The notes below the pieces were generated by a model. It was not told where the DNA came from, did not search any database, and saw only the letters and a program-made list of their open reading frames with translations. This document shows, piece after piece, positions 31,007-39,983 of a stretch of DNA of 64,000 nt (position 1 is its first letter; each line of letters begins with the position of its first letter). Both the position numbers and the translations under genes were made by a program. Source of the stretch: Verrucomicrobiota bacterium (lineage in GTDB: Bacteria; Verrucomicrobiota; Verrucomicrobiia; Opitutales; Opitutaceae); contig JAQGOP010000051.1 in NCBI GenBank assembly GCA_028293545.1, forward strand, positions 35,292-99,291, given 5' to 3'.

Positions 31007-34000
31007 TTACGGAACGTCCAGCGCAATGCTGTCGCCGTATAGCTTATATGCTCCGCTGCTCGCGTTCTTGCCGAGGCAGGTGAATCGGAACATCTTCGTT
31101 CCCGCGGTGGTGAACACAACGGTGCCGCAATCCACTTCCACGTAAGCCGCCGTGGCGGCATAGGCATCGAATGAGCTGCCCTGATTTACGCCGTCGATCG
31201 CCAGCTGATATATGCCGCGGTCGTTCCCTTTTCTGATCAGAACCTTGACAGCGTAGGTCCCCGGCACGGGCACATTCGTTTTGTATTCGATATAGTCGGT
31301 GGCCGCGTTGGCGTTGAATCGATCGTATTTTCCGCCGCTTGCCGTGCTATCGGTGAAGATCGTATGCGTGTCGCCGGACGAGGCCACGTTTACCGGCAGG
31401 TTTTCGATTTCATATCCATCCACCAATGGACCGGACTGGACGGTGGTCGCGACCACGCTCGAGGTCGTATCGGTGGTGCGATAATAATACGAGTGTGCAC
31501 CGAGCGGCAGCGTCGTGGCGTAGGTATACAATTTTCCATCGGTATAGACTACGTCCGCGGCATCGACTTCGTTCAGGTCGCGGATAATGCCGTCGATAAC
31601 CAGCTGCATGCGATATGGTTTTTGGTTGTCGGCGTCCGTGTAGGTGGCGTTGAACGTGAACACGGTCTTTTCGTCGCCGGTCAGGTTGTTGAGGCTGGTC
31701 GCCGAGATCGTCGGCGCCACGCCGCTGGCGACATTGGTCGCGGAGATATCGTCGATCAGCATTTCCCCGTAGGTCACCGCCGTTTGCTTCAGCCACAGCT
31801 CGAGGTGAATTTTACTTTTGTTCAAACCGGCGAATTGATTCAGGTCAAAACTGTAGGTGGTCCAGGTGGTCGGCACATTCACCAATCCGGCGGAGAGGGC
31901 GTAAGTGCTGACCCCGTCATTCAGATTGGCCTTGATCCGGCTGTTGGGGTAGCCGGGATTCTTCATGACGAAGGTCAGATAGCGGTAGCCGGTCAGGTCG
32001 ATGTAGTCGTGCCACGGCTCGAATTTGGCCTGTGAAGCGATGATCGACGGGTTCTGCGTGAACCGCCCGACGCTTCGCGCGTCGACGGTGGTGAGTGCGT
32101 AGGTCCCAATGCCGCCTTGGTCGTTGTACCAATTCACCCAGCCTAGATTTTGGGTTCCCCAAACCCCGCCATGGCCGAAATCGTCGTAGAGCAAGGGAAC
32201 CGTCGGGCTGGGAAGCGGGGGAGCCACGCGGAAATGGACGGCTGAAAAACTCATGTTGCCCGATGCATCGGTACCCCTGACCGTATATCTTTTGTTCGCG
32301 TAGGGGATGTCGGCGCCGACATTGACCGTCGCCGTGTAGACTCCGTTCTCGGCCGTCATCGCGGTATAAGCGGTGCCCTTGTACTCCACCGCGCTGAAGT
32401 TGGCCAGCGGGCGGACGAAAATATCGACGTCACCCGTCACGAAGTCGCCGATGGTCGGCGAGGTTATCTTGATCATGGGCGGGGTCGTTCCGCCCGACGA
32501 CGAGCTGCCGTTGAGCGCAATCAGGCCGGTGATCGAATAAACGAGCCCCGCCTCAATGCTGATGCTGTGTTCCTGGTAGCGCCACTGGTTGATATCGTCC
32601 TGCCAGATCGGCCGGTCGACATACCACGGGCTGGCACTGTTCTTGTCGGTTGGATCCACAACATTGGGGCCGCCCACCATGGCTCCGGGCAGCACAATGC
32701 CCGTGTCGGTGTGGGTGTAAGCGGAAGCATTCAAGCGGGTGTGGATAAAAGCCGTGTAATCCGTACCAAGGCCGGAAACCCAGCTCTTGTTCCAGGGATT
32801 GTCGCCACAGACCCAATAGATTCCCTTTAACGCGGCGCGCAAAACCGCCGGGTCCGCGAAGAGCTCGTAATAGCGAATGGCATCCCCGACGTAGGACAAG
32901 TGCGGCTCGTTGACCCCGAAGGTGCCGAGCTGGTTCAACACGCCGTAGGCTGTGTCGTCCGCCAGCGACATGAAATAATCCATTTCCTTTTTCAGGAGGC
33001 CCTGGATCTGGGTTTGCACCGAAGCATCCGCCACCGGATAAAACTCGACCAGCGTCATCGGCTTGAGGTCCCAGTAGTTCGTCGGCAGGTCGAGCGAGGT
33101 CAACGGCGTGATGCGATTCGTGGCCGCGGTTTTATATGAGGTGGTGTTCGTAAGCAGATACAACTCCACCTCCGCCCAGAGGAGGCAGTTGGTGAGCTCC
33201 GGCGTGTAGGAGCCCAGGTTGCCGGTTTGGTTATTGATGGCGTAGTTATAGCAAGTGACAGCAGCACTGGCACAGGAGGCGGAAAAGGCCTGCATCTCGA
33301 CGATCTTGCCCGCGGCGATCTTGTTGTTGGCCAGCGCCCAGTTGATGGCTCGGGCGGTGGCGGCGAGCGCTCCCGCCGCCTTGGCGGAGCCGCCGACGCA
33401 GAGCTGGCCCAGTTTCCGGTCGTCGATCGCGCCGGTCGGGCTGCTGGCGATCCCATCCGTATAAAGCTCCGGATGCTTCCAGCCGCCGGGATTGCCCAGG
33501 TCATAGAGCGCTCCGTTGAACAGGGTCGCATACTTGATGATATATTCGCAGCCATACTTCGCTTCGTCGAGCAGGTCGGGAATCCCGTTCGCATCATAGT
33601 CGTAGTTGATGGCGGCGGACGACGCATGCCTGAGATAGGCGAGGGCGATTTCGCCCTGCACCCATTGGTTGCCGCCGTACTTGCCGTAGTCTCCGGCGTC
33701 GTACCAGCCGCCCGTCAGATCGTAGTGCGTCGCCAGGTTCTGGGAGATCGCGTCGTCCATAAATGAATCCGGATGAAACGCCTTGGCTGAGGGACTGACC
33801 GTGGAGTAACCCGAGGGACAAGAGAGGGTGGTGTCGAACGTGCGTTGCATCCGGTAGAAAGCCGTCATCTCGTCCTTGTAGGAATCCCACATGTTGGTCT
33901 GGATTGGGAATGTATAGGACGAGACAGTGTTGCTCTTGACCGTGAAGTTCGTCCCGGTCGCGGTAACCGAGGAAAAGTCGACGGAATAGACCCGGCTGCC

Positions 34001-34279
34001 CCACGCGACGCCTTCATCGGTCATGGTGCCGCTGGCGACCACGGTGGTGCCGTTCAGCACCTGATAGGTCGGAGTGGTCAGGACATCCGTGGCGATGACA
34101 TGCGCCACCTTGCAGTCGCCGGCACTATAGCCCGCTTGGCAACACACCACCTTGGTGACGGTTCCCACCGCCTGGGAATTGGGGACGGAAAGCAGGCAGA
34201 GGATAAACACCAGGATTGGCGTCGCGGGGCGGATTGAACCCAGAGGATTCAATCCTTTCGTCAGATGTAGTTTTAACAT
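31007..34279 (-). CDS. Multidomain GH9 glucanase (cellulase-type) with CBM-like modules
   Basis: The protein is 1090 residues. A signal peptide (about 1-33) precedes an N-terminal Ig-like CelD domain (about 38-125) and a GH9 alpha/alpha-barrel (about 130-590) with the signature GGWYDAGDYGKYGGNQWVQG containing the catalytic Asp pair. The C-terminal acid-Glu segment reads HSISIEAGLVYSITGLIALN. Then come an Ig-like domain (about 600-685), a beta-sandwich like CBM4/CBM11 (about 690-845), another Ig-like domain (about 850-945) and a final CBM6/35-like module (about 955-1090). It would cleave beta-1,4- or mixed-linkage glucan outside the cell. The ATG at 34279 is favoured over 34294 because GGAGG lies 9 nt upstream of it. 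Confidence 0.88.
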   Translation of the reverse strand: MLKLHLTKGLNPLGSIRPATPILVFILCLLSVPNSQAVGTVTKVVCCQAGYSAGDCKVAHVIATDVLTTPTYQVLNGTTVVASGTMTDEGVAWGSRVYSVDFSSVTATGTNFTVKSNTVSSYTFPIQTNMWDSYKDEMTAFYRMQRTFDTTLSCPSGYSTVSPSAKAFHPDSFMDDAISQNLATHYDLTGGWYDAGDYGKYGGNQWVQGEIALAYLRHASSAAINYDYDANGIPDLLDEAKYGCEYIIKYATLFNGALYDLGNPGGWKHPELYTDGIASSPTGAIDDRKLGQLCVGGSAKAAGALAATARAINWALANNKIAAGKIVEMQAFSASCASAAVTCYNYAINNQTGNLGSYTPELTNCLLWAEVELYLLTNTTSYKTAATNRITPLTSLDLPTNYWDLKPMTLVEFYPVADASVQTQIQGLLKKEMDYFMSLADDTAYGVLNQLGTFGVNEPHLSYVGDAIRYYELFADPAVLRAALKGIYWVCGDNPWNKSWVSGLGTDYTAFIHTRLNASAYTHTDTGIVLPGAMVGGPNVVDPTDKNSASPWYVDRPIWQDDINQWRYQEHSISIEAGLVYSITGLIALNGSSSSGGTTPPMIKITSPTIGDFVTGDVDIFVRPLANFSAVEYKGTAYTAMTAENGVYTATVNVGADIPYANKRYTVRGTDASGNMSFSAVHFRVAPPLPSPTVPLLYDDFGHGGVWGTQNLGWVNWYNDQGGIGTYALTTVDARSVGRFTQNPSIIASQAKFEPWHDYIDLTGYRYLTFVMKNPGYPNSRIKANLNDGVSTYALSAGLVNVPTTWTTYSFDLNQFAGLNKSKIHLELWLKQTAVTYGEMLIDDISATNVASGVAPTISATSLNNLTGDEKTVFTFNATYTDADNQKPYRMQLVIDGIIRDLNEVDAADVVYTDGKLYTYATTLPLGAHSYYYRTTDTTSSVVATTVQSGPLVDGYEIENLPVNVASSGDTHTIFTDSTASGGKYDRFNANAATDYIEYKTNVPVPGTYAVKVLIRKGNDRGIYQLAIDGVNQGSSFDAYAATAAYVEVDCGTVVFTTAGTKMFRFTCLGKNASSGAYKLYGDSIALDVP

Positions 34280-34485
34280 TTTTAGGGCCTCCATTTTTCA
34301 TTAACCGAGAGAAAGCAAAATGTGTCGGCAGAAAGGGTCCATGGCCGGCACGACAAAAGGGGATTGGGGCTGCGATTTTCCGGCTCGCGACGTGGGGCGT
34401 AAGAGATGGCCCGAAAAACCATTGGCAATGGAGTCGCTGCGCTCGTCTCGGGCAATCGGGAAGACTTACGCGAATCTTCCGTGTA

Positions 34486-34502
34486 GTTATATCTTTTCGC
34501 CC
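34486..34502 (+). promoter_or_regulatory. Motif shared between GH9 and araC-type gene leaders
   Basis: AGTTATATCTTTTCGCC differs by one base from 37334-37350 (AGTTATATGTTTTCGCC), which immediately precedes the AraC-family gene. Candidate regulator binding site or promoter part; inference. Confidence 0.4.
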
Positions 34503-34590
34503 CGAGGCGGACCGCGTTCAAACAGCGCGGCGCCACTGCAGTTCAGGCAGTCTCGCGTCGGATTCATAGATAGAGAGCGCGCAGCGCGCT

Positions 34591-34684
34591 GGAGCGCGTT
34601 GTCCGCCAACACGCTGTTTTGGCTCCGTTGACCTTTAGTTGACGACGGAGCCGCTCGACGCGTTGGGGGTAACGCGTTCCACCA
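34591..34684. repeat. Inverted pair of family-2 repeats
   Basis: The forward arm GGAGCGCGTTGTCCGCCAAC and the reverse arm GACGCGTTGGGGGTAACGCG followed by TTCCACC face each other across about 40 bp, between the TonB receptor's 3' end and the GH9 leader. Confidence 0.6.
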
Positions 34685-34731
34685 ATGGAAGCCGCCCACC
34701 GACATTTGATATAGCCGGTGGGAAAACTTGG

Positions 34732-37194
34732 TTAATAATCCATCCGCACCTTGAAATATACCTTGCGCGGGTCGGAAACCATCGTGTTGCCCTCATAGTA
34801 AACGCGGTCGAAGAGGTTATCAACATTCAGGCTAAGGTAGAGAGGGTGCCGGTCGAAGTGGGTCTTGTAGCCGATCAGCGCGTTGGCGACGGTGAAGGCC
34901 GGGTTCTTGAGCGAAGTGGTGACGTCGGTGGCGCGGGGCTCCTCCTCGCCGACGTAGCGCAGGCCGAAACCGAGTTCGAGACCCTTGAGCGGCGCCCCGG
35001 TGAAGCTGTATTTATTCCAAACCGCCCCGGTCCACTCTGGTGTGTTGCGGAGGCGGCGGCCCTGGTTGAACGTACGATCGTAGTTGATCGTGCCGGGCGC
35101 GAGGCTGGGATCCCGGACCACCTCCGATTTCCACATCCACGCCCCCGACACGAGCAATTGGTAACTGCGGCTCGGCTGATAAACTAAATCGAGCTCGGCG
35201 CCCTGGGTGCGCTCGAGGCCGCCGGCCACGGTGTACTGCACGCTGGTCGGCGTGCTCAGGCCGCCGGCGTTCCGCGGATCGGAAACATTGGCAGCGTAAT
35301 CCGAACGCGGGACGTTGGTGCGATCGACCTGGTAAAGGGAGAGCGAACCGGAGAGCCGATTCTGCATCCAGTCAGCCTTGAGGCCGAAGTCCATGCCCTT
35401 GCCGAGCTCAACGGGAAGATCGTGCGCGTTGTCAGCGTCGACGACGCCGGGTCCGGTGATCGAGCGCGAGCTGTTGGGTGCGAAATTCTCGCTGTAGCTG
35501 GCAAACAGGCTGTAGCCGTCCACTAGTTGAAACGTGGCGCCAAAAGTGGGCACGGTGGCGTGCCGGCGCAGATCCGGCAGAACCGGACTGCCACCGAGGC
35601 GCTCGCGAATGTCATCCTCATACCGAGCGCCGATCAACGTCGTCAGCCGGCCGCTTTCGAACCATTCGCCATACCAGCTGGCAGCATAACCCCGGGTGTA
35701 ATTGGTGGCGTTGTTGGCGCCCGTCGCGGCTTGCTGCGTCACGGCAATCTGCGAAAGCCGGATGTCGGGCATCGTATAGGCGTTGTGCGCCGTGATCGTC
35801 GCGGCACCGCCGGGCGCGCTGTTGTTGTCGAACAAGCCGGGCGTGTTGATGTCGCGATCCTTGGTGAACTGCCAGCCGACGACGAACTTGCTCTTCACAA
35901 ATGACAGATCGTGCTTCAGCAGCACGTCGAACTGATGAATCCACCATCGATCCGACTCGTTCGGGTTGGACAGGCCGAGGTTGATGGTGCGGTCGGCGTT
36001 CACCACGGCCAAGCCCGCCTGCAGATCGTGTTTTTCCAGCTCGTAGTAATTGCCGCCATAGCGGAACGAGATCGCGTCGTTCAAACGGTAGTTGGCCTCG
36101 ACGGTGAAGCTCTGGGTCTTGTGGCTGTTCACCTGATCCGGACCGCCAGGGTTGTAATTCAAGCCGCGCGGGCTGAGGTCCGTGATGTAGTCGGTGATCC
36201 GAAACGGCGCGACGCCGGTCACGGTGGTCACATCGGCAATCCAGGTGTTGATCGAGGTCCGCCACCTGGCCTGCAGCTGATCCGCCGTCATTCCGAGCTT
36301 GGCGATGGCGGCCGCGGGCGGCGCGGCGTAGTCGGCCATGTACCGGCGGTTGCCGATTGCGGTGTAAGGCGGGAAGTTGAAGCGCTTGTCGACGTACTCA
36401 TAGTCGAAATTCAACTGCAGCCGGTCGTTCACCCGCCAGCTGAGCGTCGGAGCGACGACGGTTGACCGGCTGTAGACATAGTCGCGCCAGTCGTCGCTGT
36501 CTTCGCGGCTGACGAAGAGACGAAAGCCCGCCGTCTTGCCGAGCGGGGTTGAAACGTCGAACCGCGCCTTGTTATAGTTGTAGTCGCCATATGTATAGTC
36601 GACGGACGCGGCGAACTGGCCCAGCGGTTTGCGCGTGATGACGTTGATGAGGCCGCCGGGCGCGGCCTGGCCGAAGAAGACCGAGGCCGGGCCCTTCACA
36701 ATTTCCACGCGCTCGGCGTTGTCCATGACCAGGTTGTTGGGCCGGCGGAATCCGTTGCGCAAAAAAACATTGGGCACGAAACCGCGAATGTTGAACGAGC
36801 CCGAGCCGAGCAGGTTGACGGTGCCGGCATCGCGGTTGAGGGAGTCGCCATTCACGCCGCTCGTGAAGCGGAGCATTCCCTGGAAATCGTGCACGCCCTG
36901 ATCCTCGATAAGCTGGGCGGTGACGACCTGGATGTTGAGGGGCGTCTTGGCGATCGGGATCCCGATGCGGGTGGCGGTATAGGCATTGCTTGCGCCGTAG
37001 CCCGAGTCTTTTTCCGATTTGACGACGAATTCCGACAGCACGACCGCATCCGCGTCGTCAGCGGGTTGAGTGGAGGCAGAGCGCGCGTTTTGCGCCCGGG
37101 CGGGCGGCAGGAGCAACGCGCCAGCGACAAACGGGATGATAAGAAGGCGTGAATACCGGTGGCATCGCGCGTGTCCTGGGGTTGCGGAGCACAT
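34732..37194 (-). CDS. TonB-dependent receptor
   Basis: The protein is 820 residues with a signal peptide (LLIIPFVAGALLLPPARAQ). A TonB-box-like stretch (DAVVLSEFVVKSEKDSGYG) comes next, then the plug domain (about 55-190: TATRIGIPIAKTPLNIQVVT, FNIRGFVPNVFLRNGFR, VEIVKGPASVFFGQAAPGGL) and a 22-strand barrel ending in an aromatic residue (KVRMDY). The plug resembles siderophore-type receptors, but in Verrucomicrobia such receptors also import glycans. Its position between a GH9 glucanase and a divergent AraC regulator favours oligosaccharide uptake across the outer membrane (inference). ATG at 37194. Confidence 0.85.
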   Translation of the reverse strand: MCSATPGHARCHRYSRLLIIPFVAGALLLPPARAQNARSASTQPADDADAVVLSEFVVKSEKDSGYGASNAYTATRIGIPIAKTPLNIQVVTAQLIEDQGVHDFQGMLRFTSGVNGDSLNRDAGTVNLLGSGSFNIRGFVPNVFLRNGFRRPNNLVMDNAERVEIVKGPASVFFGQAAPGGLINVITRKPLGQFAASVDYTYGDYNYNKARFDVSTPLGKTAGFRLFVSREDSDDWRDYVYSRSTVVAPTLSWRVNDRLQLNFDYEYVDKRFNFPPYTAIGNRRYMADYAAPPAAAIAKLGMTADQLQARWRTSINTWIADVTTVTGVAPFRITDYITDLSPRGLNYNPGGPDQVNSHKTQSFTVEANYRLNDAISFRYGGNYYELEKHDLQAGLAVVNADRTINLGLSNPNESDRWWIHQFDVLLKHDLSFVKSKFVVGWQFTKDRDINTPGLFDNNSAPGGAATITAHNAYTMPDIRLSQIAVTQQAATGANNATNYTRGYAASWYGEWFESGRLTTLIGARYEDDIRERLGGSPVLPDLRRHATVPTFGATFQLVDGYSLFASYSENFAPNSSRSITGPGVVDADNAHDLPVELGKGMDFGLKADWMQNRLSGSLSLYQVDRTNVPRSDYAANVSDPRNAGGLSTPTSVQYTVAGGLERTQGAELDLVYQPSRSYQLLVSGAWMWKSEVVRDPSLAPGTINYDRTFNQGRRLRNTPEWTGAVWNKYSFTGAPLKGLELGFGLRYVGEEEPRATDVTTSLKNPAFTVANALIGYKTHFDRHPLYLSLNVDNLFDRVYYEGNTMVSDPRKVYFKVRMDY

Positions 37195-37333
37195 AGCAGT
37201 TTATAGTTACTTTTCTTTTGGGGATGGCCTCAAGTCACGTGGTGAGTGAACGGGCGGGTGGGGGGTCTGGCGCCTTAACCAAACCGCCTGAGGCAAAGAC
37301 ACCAGCGAACATGCTTGTCCGTTTTGTTCGACA

Positions 37334-37350
37334 AGTTATATGTTTTCGCC
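37334..37350 (+). promoter_or_regulatory. Motif directly before the AraC-type gene
   Basis: AGTTATATGTTTTCGCC ends one base before the proposed ATG at 37351 and matches 34486-34502 at 16 of 17 positions. Possible autoregulatory site of the AraC-type regulator. Confidence 0.4.
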
Positions 37351-38256
37351 ATGGGCCTAGCTATGAAGCCCCTGACTGTAAGACTTATCCCGCTCGCCGA
37401 ATGGGCCAGCCTGCACACCCATTTGATCTGGATTTACGACGGCCCGGTAAGTTCCGCGGGCCAGGGCTCGATGTTCTCCGCGCACCATGCGGCCTGGTTG
37501 TTGCGTCGTGGCCGCGTCGAAGTGCGCCAAGGGCAGCAACGGTGGCGGGCGGAGGCGGGCCAATGGTTGTTTCCGCCGCCGGGGGATCGCTCGCAGCTCT
37601 TCTCAGACGACGCCCGGCTGCTGTCGGTGCGTTATCGGGCAACGTGGCCGACCGGCGAGGATTTTTTCGAGAAGGGCCTCGGGCTCTCGGTCGCCGCGAC
37701 CGCCCATCCCGAACTCCTGCGCGCGGCGATGCCGCTCGCGAGATTCGTCGACCGCAACTTTCCCGCGGCGACCATCGATTTGATGCAGACCCCCGCGCCA
37801 CTCGAGGTGCATTTCCGGTTGCAGACGCTGTTCGCGCGCTGGATCGAGACCGTCGTCGTTGTCCTCACGCGTGAAGGCGTAATGCCCTCGCACATGGGAA
37901 GAATCGACCCGCGGCTGCTGGACGCGATGCGCCGGCTGGATGGCCAACCGCTCTCCCAGCCGATGGCCGAGAACACCCTGGCGAGAGCGGTGGGCCTGAG
38001 CGTGACGCAGTTGAACCGACTTTTTTTCCGCCAATTCGGCGTGAGCTCGCGCGCGTATTTTGAACAACGCCGCTTTCAACACGCCCTCGATGTCTTGGAA
38101 AGCTCCCCGAGCGCGGTGAAGGAGATCGCCTATGAACTGGGGTTTTCATCGCTCCCGCATTTCTCGGCGTGGTTTCGTCGCCGGCGCGGGCTTTCCCCGC
38201 GCGAGTTTCGCCAGGCTTCGCCCGCGCATCGCGCGCTCTCTGCTAAAAACGTATAA
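37351..38256 (+). CDS. AraC-family transcriptional regulator
   Basis: This 301-residue protein has an N-terminal cupin-like ligand domain (about 1-160: HAAWLLRRGRVEVRQGQQRW, GQWLFPPPGDRSQLF) and a C-terminal AraC HTH pair (about 195-290: LSQPMAENTLARAVGLSVTQ, FQHALDVLESSPSAVKEIAY followed by ELGFSSLPHFSAWFRRRRGLSPREFR). It would bind a sugar and activate the flanking TonB receptor and hydrolase genes. It is divergent from the TonB receptor and 96 bp upstream of the FAD oxidoreductase, its likely targets. Two ATGs (37351, 37363) are possible starts; I favour the first. Confidence 0.85.
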   Translation: MGLAMKPLTVRLIPLAEWASLHTHLIWIYDGPVSSAGQGSMFSAHHAAWLLRRGRVEVRQGQQRWRAEAGQWLFPPPGDRSQLFSDDARLLSVRYRATWPTGEDFFEKGLGLSVAATAHPELLRAAMPLARFVDRNFPAATIDLMQTPAPLEVHFRLQTLFARWIETVVVVLTREGVMPSHMGRIDPRLLDAMRRLDGQPLSQPMAENTLARAVGLSVTQLNRLFFRQFGVSSRAYFEQRRFQHALDVLESSPSAVKEIAYELGFSSLPHFSAWFRRRRGLSPREFRQASPAHRALSAKNV

Positions 38257-38352
38257 CTTTTCGAGCGCGCGGGGTAAACGCGCTGGATTGTTACAGCGCC
38301 TTGTCCGCAGCAACTTCCACGGACTGGCGCGCCTCATGGCTGCGTCGCTCGT

Positions 38353-39981
38353 ATGCCCCACCCCTCGGAGAACCTTTTCTATTACCGCCCGGATCTATCC
38401 CTTCACGCCGAACGCGAAACGATCACCGCCGATCTGTGCGTCTATGGCGCCACTGCCGCCGGGGTGATTGCCGCGGTGCAGGCGGCCATGCTGGGATGGC
38501 GGGTCGCTTTGCTCAATCCGGCCGAACGCATCGGCGGCATGACGTCGGGCGGACTGAGCTATACGGACATCGGCAACCAAACCGCGATCGGCGGTCTGGC
38601 CCGGGAGTTTTATCAGCGCGTTGGCCAGGCCTATGGTGTGGATGTCGCATGGACCTTCGAACCGCATATCGCCGAACGCGTGTTATCCCAATGGCTCCGC
38701 GAGGTAGAAATCCGACCCTTGCATCAGCAATTTCTCGCCGCGGTGGAAAAGGACGAGACTCGACTCGTGGCCGTCCGGATGGAAAGCGGCACGGTGGTTC
38801 GCGCGCGGATGTTTATTGATGCCACCTATGAAGGAGATCTCCTGGCTGCCGCAGGAGTGAGCCACTGTGTGGGACGCGAAGGGAATGCCCTTTATGGCGA
38901 GACGCTCAATGGAGCGCAGGTGCAGTCGACGCACCAGTTCGACCTTCCCGTCGACCCCTATGTCGTCGAAGGCATCGCGACGAGCGGGCTGCTGCCTGGC
39001 ATCGAAATCGAGCCTCCCGTCATCGGCGCCAGGGATCACCGCATTCAGGCTTATTGTTTTCGCATGTGCATGACGGACGATCCGGCGATCCGTCTGCCAT
39101 TCCCGCAACCGCGCAATTACGACCGCCGTTGGTATGTCCTGTTGGAACGATACCTTCAGGCTGGCTGGCGCGAGGTGTTTGGCAAATTCGATCTCTTACG
39201 CGTGGCAACAAAGAGCGACACCAACAACCATGGTGCGGTCTCGACCGATTTCATTGGCCAGAATTTCGCATGGCCCGCCGGTAGCTATCAAACGCGCGAG
39301 CAGATATTCCAGGCTCACGTCGCTTACCAGCAAGGTTATCATTGGTTTCTTACCCACGATGCGGCGGTGCCGCGCGAAATCCGCGAGGCCTATGCCCGCT
39401 GGGGATTGTGTCGGGACGAGTTTACGACAACGGGGGGATGGTCGCCACAGCTCTATGTACGCGAAGCGCGTCGCATGGTTTCCGAATATATAATGACGGA
39501 ACACGAATGTCGCAGCGCGCGCACCGCTCCGGACAGCGTCGGACTGGCTGCGTATGCCATGGATTCCCATAATTGCCGTCGTTTCGTGCAGGACGGCCGA
39601 GTGCTCAACGAAGGCGACGTGCAGATGCCCGGTTTCCCGCCGTATTCGATCAGCTATCGCTCAATTGTGCCGCGTGCATCCGAATGCACCAACCTGCTCG
39701 TGCCGGTCTGCATGGCAGCGTCCCATATCGCCTATGGCAGCATTCGCATGGAACCGGTCTTCATGGTGCTCGGCCAATCCGCGGCCATCGCCGCGCACCA
39801 GGCGCTGACCGCAGGCCAGCCGGTGCAGGACTTGCCCTATGCCGACCTGCAGAACGCTCTCCGGGCCGCCGGGCAAATCCTGACGGCGAACGAGCGCGCT
39901 GCTTTCGAGAAGGGCGCACGCCACGAATCGAAAGCCGGCGTGGTCGCGGTTCCCGCGGAAAAAAATCGCCAGTTCTCCTGA
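38353..39981 (+). CDS. FAD-dependent oxidoreductase (FAD_oxidored/PF12831 type)
   Basis: This 542-residue protein has an N-terminal FAD-binding Rossmann fold: ITADLCVYGATAAGVIAAVQ (GxGxxG-like GATAAG at about residues 32-37), then GGMTSGGLSYTDIGNQTAIG and the second dinucleotide element ARMFIDATYEGDLLAAAG. The middle and C-terminal parts (PFPQPRNYDRRWYVLLERYL, GMEPVFMVLGQSAAIAAHQA-like end) fit the FAD_oxidored family often found with glycan-degradation genes. It may oxidise a sugar hydroxyl; no signal peptide is evident. The GH130 gene starts only 2 bp after its stop, so both are in one operon downstream of the AraC gene. Confidence 0.82.
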   Translation: MPHPSENLFYYRPDLSLHAERETITADLCVYGATAAGVIAAVQAAMLGWRVALLNPAERIGGMTSGGLSYTDIGNQTAIGGLAREFYQRVGQAYGVDVAWTFEPHIAERVLSQWLREVEIRPLHQQFLAAVEKDETRLVAVRMESGTVVRARMFIDATYEGDLLAAAGVSHCVGREGNALYGETLNGAQVQSTHQFDLPVDPYVVEGIATSGLLPGIEIEPPVIGARDHRIQAYCFRMCMTDDPAIRLPFPQPRNYDRRWYVLLERYLQAGWREVFGKFDLLRVATKSDTNNHGAVSTDFIGQNFAWPAGSYQTREQIFQAHVAYQQGYHWFLTHDAAVPREIREAYARWGLCRDEFTTTGGWSPQLYVREARRMVSEYIMTEHECRSARTAPDSVGLAAYAMDSHNCRRFVQDGRVLNEGDVQMPGFPPYSISYRSIVPRASECTNLLVPVCMAASHIAYGSIRMEPVFMVLGQSAAIAAHQALTAGQPVQDLPYADLQNALRAAGQILTANERAAFEKGARHESKAGVVAVPAEKNRQFS

Positions 39982-39983
39982 CC

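Larger units (their letters stand above)
34280..34731. other. Intergenic region upstream of GH9 with repeats and a shared motif
   Basis: About 450 bp without a gene. They contain a GGAGG ribosome binding site for GH9 (34288-34292), a 17-nt motif AGTTATATCTTTTCGCC at 34486-34502 shared with the AraC-gene leader, and a facing pair of family-2 repeats (34591-34616 and 34657-34684). Confidence 0.5.
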
